From Casuarius casuarius (lineage: Eukaryota; Chordata; Aves; Casuariiformes; Casuariidae), in NCBI GenBank assembly GCA_003342895.1, contig PTFA01000362.1, positions 652,005 to 716,004 of the forward strand: a DNA stretch of 64,000 bases, read 5' to 3'. Shown piece by piece: positions 35,936 through 62,900 of this stretch (its first letter is position 1; each line of letters opens with the position of its first letter). The translations under genes were made by a program, and so were the position numbers. Under the pieces are notes generated by a model. The model made no database searches, had not been told where the DNA came from, and was given only the letters and a program-made list of their open reading frames with translations.

Positions 35936-38540
35936 TCAGAGCTGCCACATGGTTTTATTTACAGCCATAAGAATTAGGCAAACGTCTGGCTGTTTCTCTC
36001 TTTTATTTCATCCTCTCTCACTTGCTTGTGTGCATAGGAATGTGCGCGTGTGTGTTTAGAAACGATTTTGCAGACCACTTCCTAGTGTTGTTGGGACGAG
36101 GAGCAGATCCTGGACCGAACATGACAGCAAGCAAAGAGATGGGCCTGGTGTCCTTATTTAACATCACAGATCAGTTCCCCAGGCAGGTCCGATGAGAGAG
36201 AAAAGCCACAGACACANTCCAAGCCAACTCACCCACCATCTTCTGCCAGGCCAGGGTCTCAAGCTCAAGGATGCTAAAAATCCTTGAGAACCATCAACAT
36301 CCCCATCTTCACCCAAAAACAAGCTTCAGCNTGAAGCTTGGGGGCCATCCCGTTCATTAATAGCACAAGTCTAAAAAGAAGACCGTGTTGCTAGGCTATG
36401 TACCATCTTTCTCATCTTTTATGCTGATAAACAAGGATTTTTGTTTCTCCAGCTCCTTCTTTGCAGTTCCCAGGTTCCCCTGCTTCTGGATGGAGCACCC
36501 GCACCGCCCTCCACAGCAGACCCAAGAGCAGAAATGGCTTTTGGAGGCAGTGGGGAGGGCAGAGGCCTGGCAGGAAGCCTGGAGGCCTCGGTGCCCTTCA
36601 AGAGGTGCTGAAGTAGCGCAGGGTGCTGCTCACAAGGTGCTGTGCCTTTGTGCGTCACATTGGGACCTGGCCAGGGGATGAGATTACCCCTGCACAGTGT
36701 TTCCGTGAGCTGCACCAGGCTCCCAAGCGGGACTTCTCCAGCCTTCCCAGGGGGAGTTGTGTGGGTTGTGCATGGCGGTGGATCCAGGACACGTGCACGT
36801 CCCAGCCTGCTGGGGCAGGTCACCCTGGGCCTGTGCCCGTGCAGACCTTTGCAGACCCAGGGATGCACTGGTTGGTGTTAGCGGGTGATGCTGTGTTCAG
36901 GGGACTTCCAAAAATCAGGCCGTTTATGTAAGTCCCCCGCTAAGGGTGGAGGGGCTGCGCTGCCAGCTCTCAAAGCCATGCTTAACTTGACACATGTGTG
37001 CGGTCCTGTTAAATGTGGTGGCTCTGATTCTCATTTGTGCTGAGTCCCTTTGCGCCAACCTGCCGGAAGGGAAGGGGCCTTCCAACGAGCACGCTTCGCT
37101 CCACGGCCGTTTCCTTTCAAATGTACTGCTCCATCTGCCAGCCGGGCCCAGGACCCAAGTGTCCCCCCGCCAGCAGTGCAGGGCCAGGATCCTGGTGGGT
37201 GAACACCGAGGTGGCATCCCACTGATGTGAGATGACCAGTCCTTGANCTTGCCGGCATCTGCGGGGCAATGGGGAGAGCCACAACGGGCTGAGACCATTA
37301 GGTAAGACTGTCCCCTGCAGCTTGGNCCTCCCTTATCGCCCTGCAGTCCCCGCTGGCGGCTGCCATTTGGGGACCACCCTGGCTTTGTGCAGCTGGCGGA
37401 CAGGGAGGCTGTGCCCATGGTGCTGTCCCCAGCTCGGGGATAAGGGCTGGCTTGGAAGAGGGACTGGGAGCCAGTGCACTCTCCTGCCCAGCCCTCTCCA
37501 GATGGAGCTGCTTATATGTGATCCAGGTGGAGCCCCTAATNTGGGGGATGGCACAGGCCTTGCAGAGAGGCGGGGAGCTCTGCTCAGTGCAGAGCAACTC
37601 TGGACATGCGNACAGCTGCCCTCAGGGCTTCAGGGAGCTTTCAGCTCCAAGACGGTGGCACCAGTGGCATTTGGGTGCTCCCGGGCACGGGTGGCCGCTC
37701 ATTTCAGGATTTTGGATGGAGGAGAGTGGTGCTCTGCTTTGCCACACAACCGTATCCCTCATGGGCTGCATCCTGTGTCCTGACCTGATCCTGTCCTGAC
37801 AAGTCCTGCAGAGATGACCCCCAGCTGGGCAGGTTTAGGGTCCCATGGGGTAGGGGGCCAGACCTTGGAGAGGCACGTTTGTGGATACATCTTTGGCTGT
37901 TCCTCGCTGACGATACCCTGGTTTGCAACGCAACTTCTTGGCATTTTGTCCCGGCCATCAGCTTTCTATTCTGCATTTTGCCTTGCGGGAAAACTTGGGG
38001 GGGGAGCTAATTTCAATTGTTTGGAGAATGGAAGTAACTTGTTTTGTGGCTAGAGAAACCAAGCAGAGCTTGCTGTGTGCAGGGAGTTTTTCCACTGCTG
38101 TCTCCTGTTTGAATATTGTAACCTCGGGGGTTTCTAAACTGACGCTTGGCACGTCTCTGCCTTCCTTGTAGCAGATCCGGTTCTGTTGTCTGGCCTTTGG
38201 GCTGGGAGTGCGGCCCAGGGCACCAGCACCGTGGCTGTGCATCACCTGCACAAGGCATTTTGAGGGGAGAAAATCTACCTTGTGGGGTCCAGCTTTTTTG
38301 GGCAGGGTGGAATGAACAGGAGGAGACAGAGGATTCCCCCAGGATGGGTTGGGATGACACTGCCAAAAGCCTAGGGCTTTTAGCGGTAGTGAGCTCCTCA
38401 CCGTGGCCTCTCTGGGCAGGGGCAAATCACCCACCTACCCCCATGTGACCCCAGAAAAATGAATCACCAAAAATGAAAGGAAGGGGNAAANAAAAAAAGA
38501 ATCCCTCCCCAAAACCGCCTTCCAGAGGGTTGGGCAAACG

Positions 38541-38547
38541 ATAAAAG
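38541..38547 (+). promoter_or_regulatory. Candidate TSPEAR TATA-like box
   Basis: ATAAAAG lies 482 bases upstream of the TSPEAR start codon, just before the sequence turns CpG-rich. It would place a start site near 38570 and a 5'UTR of about 450 bases in exon 1. Position and sequence fit, but there is no direct evidence of use. Confidence 0.3.
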
Positions 38548-39022
38548 CTCTCCAAGGAAACAGGACTCCTCCTCTCCCACCACCGACTTCTCATTTAAAT
38601 GTCTGCGAGCGCCGGCTGCAGCCAACACTGCCTTTGCGGCCACCGCGCNAGAGCCTGCGCCCCGTCACTGCAGGCACCCGCGCGCCTATGCGCCCGGCCT
38701 CGCCAGCCCCCTGCCTGCGCCNGCTGCCTTCACCCGGCCCCTGGGGGGAGATGCCCTTGCCCCCCCTGCCCATGCAGTGGGCAGGCCGAGCTGGGGGTTA
38801 GCGCAGCGGCCTGGCTCCGGAGGAGAGACCAAGCAGCACCGCAGCGTGACGCGTCCCCGAGGAGGGTCGCCGGGCCCCCACGACGCCCTTGGGGTGCCTT
38901 TGGGTGCCAGGTGGCCCCGGTGCAGACTATGCGAGAGCACCCAGAGGGCCTGAGCGGAGCGGTGCAGAGGAAGGCAAGGCAGGGGGGTCCCGGCGGATGG
39001 ACCTGGTGAGGCCAGCCTTCTG

Positions 39023-56575
<17,553 letters not shown>

Positions 56576-57785
56576 GGTGGCCGAGACGTGCTCAGCTCAC
56601 CGCCAAGACCAGAGTAAGCTGTGCACCAAGGTGAGGAGACCCCCTGCCTGGGCTGGATGGACCATAGNGCCTCAGGAGCCCAGTAACGGTGGCCTCAGTG
56701 TCAGCCCCGAGACCACTTGGCTGGGTGCTCTGCAGGATGAAGAAGAGGAGGGGAGCTCCCAGGTGCTCCCTGCAGTCCTGGTCAGGGGCCTAACAAAGAG
56801 GCCCTGATCCTGCTTTCGTGCAGCCTCTCCTGAGCCAACTCTCCCAACATGCCCCCGAGCCATGCCACAAGGACCAGGTCCTCCCCAAGGTGCCTGGAGC
56901 CCAAGTGTTGCCCTGGTTATGTGGCATGAGGGGCTCATGCAGGATCCTAGCGCTAGGCATTCTCCAGCCAGGAGGGTCCCAAGAGCTACTGCTGGACTGG
57001 CCAGAGCTCACTCAAGGCCAGGGGAAAAAAAAAAAGGCGAAGCAGAGTACATGCTATTGGGATGAGCATGTGGGGGGGGGGGTGGGGAGGAAATAGCATA
57101 TCAGAAATTGGGGAAAAAAAGTGGCTTCAGGCTCAGGCTTTCCANTGCTTGGGGCTATGACATTGCCAAGGACCAGTCTGACCCATCACACTTAGTGTCC
57201 ATTCTCGGACTGTCTCTGTGGGTCACCCACACCCCGCATCTCAGGCCGTCTATGCTGGCTGATGACCGTGCTAGCATCTTCTACGCTATACTAGACCTCA
57301 TTCCGACGCCCTGCTGCTGCACGGTGCCTGCAGACCCTCTCGCTCCACCACAACTGATTTCAGTTGTCCTCGCTGAGCAATGTGTGTATATTGTACAAAT
57401 CCATAGATATATTTTACAGCCAGATTTGGCAGACAAAACTGTTGTTTGTCACAATTTGCATCACAGGGTCTTCCTGAACAATGACATTTGCACTCAGTTT
57501 GGAGGATTTTATAGACTTGCTTTGACATGTTGCTGCTGTCCACTACCCCNTCTTATGCTGGTCCTCAGTCACCTCTCCCCGGGATGAGAGACCCCCCCAG
57601 TCAAATCTGCCATGCATTAGGACTGATCTGGCTACTGTTGATATGGGAAAGACCAAAAACTGTTCCAGGTGAAAATGTGGCCTCTTTTCCTCACCTTTCT
57701 TTGTGGCAGAGAAGGGGGGGACTTCTGCTTAAATGGAGCTCTAATAAACCATGCACACAATAAACCAACCTACATCCCACACACA
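56576..57785 (+). other. TSPEAR 3' untranslated region
   Basis: The region runs from the stop codon to just past two AATAAA hexamers at 57743 and 57759. It contains a run of ten or more Gs near 57.07 kb. The boundary is inferred from the poly(A) signals. Confidence 0.65.
57743..57764 (+). terminator. TSPEAR tandem poly(A) signals
   Basis: AATAAA occurs at 57743-57748 and again at 57759-57764, the first canonical signals after the TSPEAR stop codon. Confidence 0.65.
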
Positions 57786-59349
57786 TGCTGCAGGTGCCTG
57801 AGCTGCTCTGCCTAGAGTGGAGGCTTTTCCCTCAGTCTGTGCAGCCTCTCCAGAGGATCTCTGTGCTTCTTGGTCTCCTCTGGGCTCTGCCAGGAGTTGG
57901 AAGGGGCTAGGACCAGGCTGTGGGGAAAAGGTGAGAANGGGTAACAGTGCCAGTGCCCCAAAACCCAACCTAAGGCCTGTGTTATCCTTGACCTGGACTC
58001 AGACAGTAAACCCCGTCCCTGAGCTGGCTTCAGTCCACCTAGCAGCNTGGGGCTTGCGAGTCTCTGGCTGGCTTGTACCACCCCACAGGGGCCTGTAGCT
58101 CCTCCAAGGGCTGCCCTGGGCCCATCAGTACCCGGCATGCTCCCAGGGACCAGCCCTAGAGCTGCCCACAGATGGCTCTGACCAGTGCCCCAAGGCTGCA
58201 GGGTACATCAAGGGTGAGTGGGAGCTGGTGCATTGACTCCTCCGTGCACACACACATGCACACACACATACATACACATACGAACCAGCACTGGCCACTT
58301 TGAAATACTTCTTTCCTCCATACATCAAGCTGCTCCCAAAGCAGGAAGTAACCACAGTTGTATGGGCCCATCCATGACTTCTGGGCCACTGGTTGCCTAT
58401 GAGGACAAAGCAGTCCTGAGCACAAAGCGGTGCTGGGGTGAAGGTCACCCTCTGCCTCCACCCGCCATGGCTCCTCCTGCCTCTCCCAACTGGTCCAGAG
58501 CATTGCTCAGCCCTTCCGCAGCTCCTGGGTTTCTTGCTCAGGGCTGGAGACACCCACCCTGACCCCACGCAGCTATGGAAAGACTGCAAGAGGTGCAAAT
58601 CCCCAGGGAAGAGGGTTGGGGAAGAAGCACTGCCTGATCCGCCCTGGGATCCAAGCCAAAGAGAGGCTATTTGTGCAGCCCCTGCAGATCTCTCCATCAC
58701 CTCTGCCTGACAACACGATCCCCTGGCCCAGCGGCAGATAAGGCTTGCTCTGCTGGGAAGGCTCATTTCCTCCTGCTTGTGAATGAGGCAGAATTCAATT
58801 TGCTTCCATTGCTCTGAGCCAAGAGCAGCATCTTTAATTCAGTCCCAAGACGGAGGAAGGGCAACATAGGGCAAGACGTCCCTGCACTTACCTGGTGAGA
58901 TGCAGAAACACAATTTGGTCTGCAGAGCAAGCCTGCTGGCCCCTGCCACTCCTGCTTGAGGCAGGCTGGGGTGAGGGTAGAGAGGATATAATGTAATGAG
59001 AGTNGAGCTGGTAGATTGAATTTAGGACTGTCTACTTTAGGAGAGATTGAATTCAGACAAGGGCAACCCCCCAGAGCACCATCACCCTCCCTCACCGTCT
59101 CTGGGGCAGGACTCCTGCTTTCTCTTTCCAGCTGGGGTGTAGTCTGATGCAAAAGCTCGAGGACCATGCCTGGAGCCTGGAGCTTGGGACAAGCCTGTGA
59201 GGGAGGCCTCACCTCTGGAAGCAGGATGAGCCAAGGGCAGAGAGGCTGCCTGGGGACCTGGCTGTAGGGGAGGTTCAGACCCCCAGCTCCCAATCTGCAC
59301 ACTGTCTCCCCGATGCCCAGCTCCCAGTGCAAGGAAACCCCAGGGGCTT
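57786..59349. other. Intergenic spacer between convergent TSPEAR and LRRC3
   Basis: About 1.6 kb lies between the two inferred 3' ends. It contains a CA-rich microsatellite near 58.25 kb and no recognisable gene. Open frames on both strands lack homology. Confidence 0.7.
58246..58281. repeat. CA-rich microsatellite
   Basis: Interrupted CA units (CACACACACATG, CACACACACATACATACACA) lie in the TSPEAR-LRRC3 spacer. Confidence 0.75.
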
Positions 59350-60254
59350 TTCCCAGGTGCAGGGCTTTATTGAGAAAACAAAGGTTTAGGAGAACATCCC
59401 GAGGTTGCCAGTGGCAAGTGGGGGCTATTGAGATGCCGTGGGGGCTGAGGATGACGTCCTGCTCTCTGCAAGGCTGGTCTCTTGTTGGAGCCATGATGGG
59501 ATGTTCGTGCTGCATGGACCGGCCTGTCCCTCTCCACCGCAGGCTTCAGGGACCACAGCTTTCCTTGAAGAGNCAGAGTGAAGCGAGAGGGCCCTGCAAG
59601 TGCCTCTGTCCCCATCTGTGTCCCCATGGGCCTGTTCTCTCCAAACCATGTGGACTGCAAGCGGTGTGGCTGGGGCTGCTTTTCCCGCTAGCCTGGCTGG
59701 CAGCGGGCACTCATGTCGGGTGGAGGGGTGCTCCATGCCGGGGAGATTTTCTCCCCCGGTCCCTGTGCTCCATAGGCAGGTCTGCACCAGGGGTGTCACC
59801 TGCACCTCCTCTCTGCATCCCCCACCATGTCACTCTCCCATGCTTGGTCTGGGGTTGCTGGAGTTGGCTCCAGGCCCCTGCCTCCATCCCTGCTGGGGTG
59901 GTCACTGGCACCCGTTTGCAGGACCAGAGCAGGCACTGGCTTTGCTGGAGATGTGCCTGGCTGGGAANTGCTTTCCTGCCTGGGCCTGGGAGCTCTCCAA
60001 AGGCACTGGGTGCTCTCCACTGAGGAGCTCTGTGCAGAGAGCAGGCCATATCCTGTCACGCTTTGTCTGGACCCAGGATTAGCAGCAATATAAAGCACAC
60101 AAAGGCCTGCACATTGCCCAGGAGGGGATGGCTGCTGTCGAGGTTATGCCAAAATGCCGTTTCTCAGGAAAATCCTGTAAAGAAGCTTTGAAGCCCACCA
60201 AGCTGCCACTGGCTCTCCGCAAAGGAGCTGGGAACAAAGCACCCCAATCTTGCN
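59350..60254 (-). other. LRRC3 3' untranslated region
   Basis: This is about 0.9 kb between the LRRC3 stop codon and its inferred poly(A) site, read on the - strand. No coding homology is seen. Confidence 0.6.
59367..59372 (-). terminator. LRRC3 poly(A) signal
   Basis: TTTATT on the + strand is AATAAA on the - strand, the first canonical signal that I see downstream of the LRRC3 stop codon. Confidence 0.6.
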
Positions 60255-61013
60255 CTACAGGACGGTGCTGATGGTCTCTGCAGGGTCCTGGGTGCTTGGC
60301 AATGATTTCAGGTACTCCACATGCTTGCGGGTGTCCTCTTGATTGTGCCGGACATAGCAGACCACATAGGCGATGACCATGGCAAACCAGCCGAACATGG
60401 TGATGAACATGGCCACGTCCGTGGTCCTCTGGCGCACGCTACAGAAGTTGACACCAGCATCCAGGACCTGGAGCAGGGGCTTCCCCACATATTCCTCCCG
60501 TGGGGCTGTGTGGCAGGTGATGTCCTGGACGGAGTCAGGGTCCAGCCGTGCCTCCCACAGGACCTCCTGCAAGGCGCACTCGCAGTGCCAGGGGTTGTTG
60601 GCCAGCCGGAGCTTGGCATTGAGCATCAGCAAAGCCTCTTTGGGGATGCTGCGGATGCGATTGCTGGAGAGGTCGAGGGTGCGCAGCCCGGCAGCTACCC
60701 CTTTGAAAGCCGCCCTGTCGATCTTCTCAATAGCATTCCTGGAGAGGTCAAGCTCCTCCAGGTGAGACAGGTGCCTGAAGGCATTGCTGGGGATCTTGGT
60801 GATGCTGTTGGCATCCAGCTTGAGGAACACAGCGTCTTTGGGGATGTCCTTGGGGATCTCCTCCAAGTGCCGGGAGCTGCAGAGGACGGCCTTCGCTCCT
60901 GCCCGCTCCGTGCACTGGCAGCTCGGGGGGCAGGAGCTGCCCCAGGAGACACACAGGAGGAGGCAAAAGAAAGCCTGGGTGACGCTGGCTGCCGGTATGA
61001 TTGTGAGTGTCAT
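60255..61013 (-). CDS. LRRC3: Leucine-rich repeat-containing protein 3 (single coding exon)
   Basis: LRRC3 is a small single-pass membrane protein of poorly known function. The 252 residues comprise a signal peptide (about 1-25, core AFFCLLLCVSWG), a cysteine-rich LRR N-cap (CPPSCQC), three leucine-rich repeats (FLKLDANSITKIPSNAF, ELDLSRNAIEKI, TLDLSSNRIRSIP), an LRR C-cap (NPWHCECALQEVLWE), a transmembrane helix at about 200-221 and a 31-residue cytoplasmic tail beginning RHNQED and ending STVL. GKPLLQVLDAG and MFGWFAMVIAYVV are nearly identical to the human protein as I recall it. The ATG at 61013 is chosen because the signal peptide follows directly; the same frame stays open upstream to an ATG at 61157, but that crosses a splice acceptor at about 61117. 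It converges on TSPEAR. A large frame on the opposite strand is only its shadow. Confidence 0.96.
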   Translation of the reverse strand: MTLTIIPAASVTQAFFCLLLCVSWGSSCPPSCQCTERAGAKAVLCSSRHLEEIPKDIPKDAVFLKLDANSITKIPSNAFRHLSHLEELDLSRNAIEKIDRAAFKGVAAGLRTLDLSSNRIRSIPKEALLMLNAKLRLANNPWHCECALQEVLWEARLDPDSVQDITCHTAPREEYVGKPLLQVLDAGVNFCSVRQRTTDVAMFITMFGWFAMVIAYVVCYVRHNQEDTRKHVEYLKSLPSTQDPAETISTVL

Positions 61014-61120
61014 CTTGCACCTGGGCAGCTCAGCATGGCTGCTGGCAATGCCTTGGTTGCTGCAGGAGCTGCCGGCCGGCAGGGCATCTCCTCTGCACTC
61101 CTGCAAAGCCTCTCTTACTG
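61014..61120 (-). other. LRRC3 5'UTR portion of exon 2, with tandem CAGCAG acceptor
   Basis: Read on the - strand, the pyrimidine-rich CCACTTTCCTCCAGCAG precedes TAAGAGAGG, a plausible acceptor about 100 bases before the start codon. Two AGs three bases apart allow exon starts at 61120 or 61117. Confidence 0.55.
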
Positions 61121-62498
61121 CTGGAGGAAAGTGGAGGGCAGGGGGGTGACACGGCATTATTTCCCTTGAACACTGCTTACGTCTTAGGCATGACGTGCCC
61201 TGGAAAAGCAGGGAGAGGTTGGGCTCTGGAGCCCAGAAAACAAGGGCTTAATGATGCTGGCTACCATCTCTTCCAGGACAGTTTAATTAGGCTTAAGATT
61301 AATTGCACCTGGACAGAGAGCTGCAGAGAAAAACCCCTTTCTCAACCCTGTCTCTGCACATCCCACCCAGATGGGCAAAAGGGTGCTGTAGGATGGGGGT
61401 GTTGAGACAGGTACAGCCTGGGAGCCCACTGGCAGTTTCCACATGGGACGTGGTGATTTGCTGCTGGGGAATGGCAGCAGCGAATTCCTATCTCACCAAA
61501 TTCCAAGTGTTAAAAAAAAAATGATGACTCAGACTCCCCAGATCATCAGACCAGCTTAATCACCACCGGGTTTTTAAATAACAAGATCTGGAGTTCTTTT
61601 GCTTTCCCCATCTGCGAGCTGGTACGAGTCACATTTCCAAGGGGTTTTGCCAAAGGAGGGATTANGAAGTCACTGTTCTTCCTTTCTTCATTTTTTAAAT
61701 ATAAGTGAACAGTATGGTTTAATACCTGGCTCCAGGAGCTGGATCTTAGAGAGGAGCCACTGAGTATGATGCTAAGGGGGGTGATCCAGGAACCATAAAC
61801 CTCACCCCAGCCCTGCTGGAGATGAGGCGAGAGATGGAGCAGGTGGCCCTCTTTCCTCTCCCCTTCAGTGCTACCTGTACATCTGCTGCTGCAGCCGGGC
61901 TGGGGGAGAAAGATCTCCATGGAGGGGAGTGGATGGGGAGAGACCACTTCAGACCCNGGGAGCCTTTTCCCCAGTGATGAAGTTGCCCATGGTGATCTCA
62001 TTAGATTAGCTGGGCAGTGAGCAGCATGCAGAAAGTCTTGTGGGAGAAGTCATTCTCCCTTCGATATCAGCATCCCTCAGGTACCAGCATCCTTCTGATA
62101 ACAGCATCCCTTGAATACTAGCATCGCCTGGGTACCAGCACCCTCCGGTGCCAGGTGCCTGCCCGTGGACCTGCGGAGGGGGTGCGGGACTGCAGCCGAC
62201 GCCTCTAGGGGAGATTTTCCTCTGCAGCCGTCCTGGCACCGACCCAGCCAGAGCAAAGCCCAGCTCCGGCCCACCGCNCACGGCCGGGGGCGGGGGCCCG
62301 CTGGGGTTGGGGGACCGGCCGGGCAGCCGAAACGTCCCGGGTGCGGGGCGGGCTGCGCGCCCCGGCTGTGCTGGCACCGGCGAGCCGCGGCCCCCGCAGG
62401 GCTCCGGGCGCCGCCGGGACCCAGCCGCCGGGACCCCCGCATCGAGGCGCCGCCCGGGGCCTCCCCCCGCCGCCCCGGACTCCCGGGCACCCTCTTAC
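61121..62498 (-). other. LRRC3 intron (5'UTR)
   Basis: This is about 1.4 kb between the inferred donor in the CpG island and the acceptor upstream of the coding exon. It contains a 17-bp minisatellite at 62.07-62.15 kb. No other feature is recognised. Confidence 0.55.
62064..62155. repeat. 17-bp minisatellite, about five units
   Basis: AGCAT (AGCAC in the last unit) recurs at 62069, 62086, 62103, 62120 and 62137, exactly 17 bases apart. Units follow the pattern ACCAGCATCCCTNNGGT with substitutions. Confidence 0.8.
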
Positions 62499-62850
62499 CG
62501 GCTCGGCGCGGCGCGGCGCGGCCCCGCCCCGGTGCGGCCCCGGCTGCCGTTCGGCTCCGGCTCGGTCCCGGTGCCGGTGCCGGCAGCGGGCGACGCGCCG
62601 TCCCCACTTGTTGCTGCGGCTGCTCCCGCCCGTGCCCCCGGGACGGGCGGTCCTTGCCTCGGCGGCGGGGCGGCACCGGGGGCGCGGGGCGGTGCCGGGG
62701 GCCCGGGGCGGTGCTGGGGGCCGGGGAAGGCCCTGGGGGCCCGGGGCAGGGGCCTGGGGAGGGCGGGACAGCCGGTCGGCCCGGCCCGGCCTCACCGGCT
62801 GCAGCCCACGTTGCCGCCCGGAGCGGGGTATTTACCGGCAGGGTTGCCAC
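62499..62850 (-). other. Inferred LRRC3 untranslated exon 1 (start uncertain)
   Basis: A strong donor (GTAAGAGG, - strand, GT at 62498-62497) lies inside the CpG island and pairs well with the acceptor at about 61117. The upstream end is a guess. Confidence 0.4.
62667..62760. repeat. G-rich minisatellite in the LRRC3 CpG island
   Basis: About five units of 18-20 bases of the form GGGGCGGTGCCGGGGGCCC repeat head to tail with drift. The many runs of four or five Gs on the + strand (LRRC3 template strand) give strong G-quadruplex potential. Confidence 0.75.
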
Positions 62851-62900
62851 TGGCCCGGCCCTGCTGCCTCATGGCCCGGGGGAAGGGCCCGGGGAAGGGA

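Larger units (their letters stand above)
22346..38540. other. Intergenic region between UBE2G2 and TSPEAR
   Basis: About 16 kb separates the UBE2G2 poly(A) site from the TSPEAR promoter. The first 2.7 kb is AT-rich; from about 25.0 kb the sequence becomes GC-rich. The many open frames on both strands have no recognisable domains, no consistent splice signals and no start context that I would trust; they are what GC-rich DNA produces by chance. Two copies of a diverged old repeat (30.64 and 33.73 kb) and a possible DNA-transposon remnant (35.86 kb) are visible. I see no tRNA, rRNA or intact mobile element. An unrecognised non-coding transcript cannot be excluded. Confidence 0.65.
62140..62900 (-). 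promoter_or_regulatory. CpG island, LRRC3 promoter region
   Basis: This is the most CpG-dense part of the window (many CGCGG, GCCGCC and CCCGG runs). On the - strand an inferred untranslated exon ends at 62499 with CCG followed by the donor GTAAGAGG. The start site should lie between about 62.5 and 62.9 kb. No TATA box is apparent, which fits an island promoter. Long open frames on both strands are compositional. Confidence 0.7.

Noticed and set aside
60321..61169. 282-codon + strand open frame opposite LRRC3
   Set aside because: It is the antisense shadow of the LRRC3 coding exon, with no domain, no signal peptide and a low-complexity composition.
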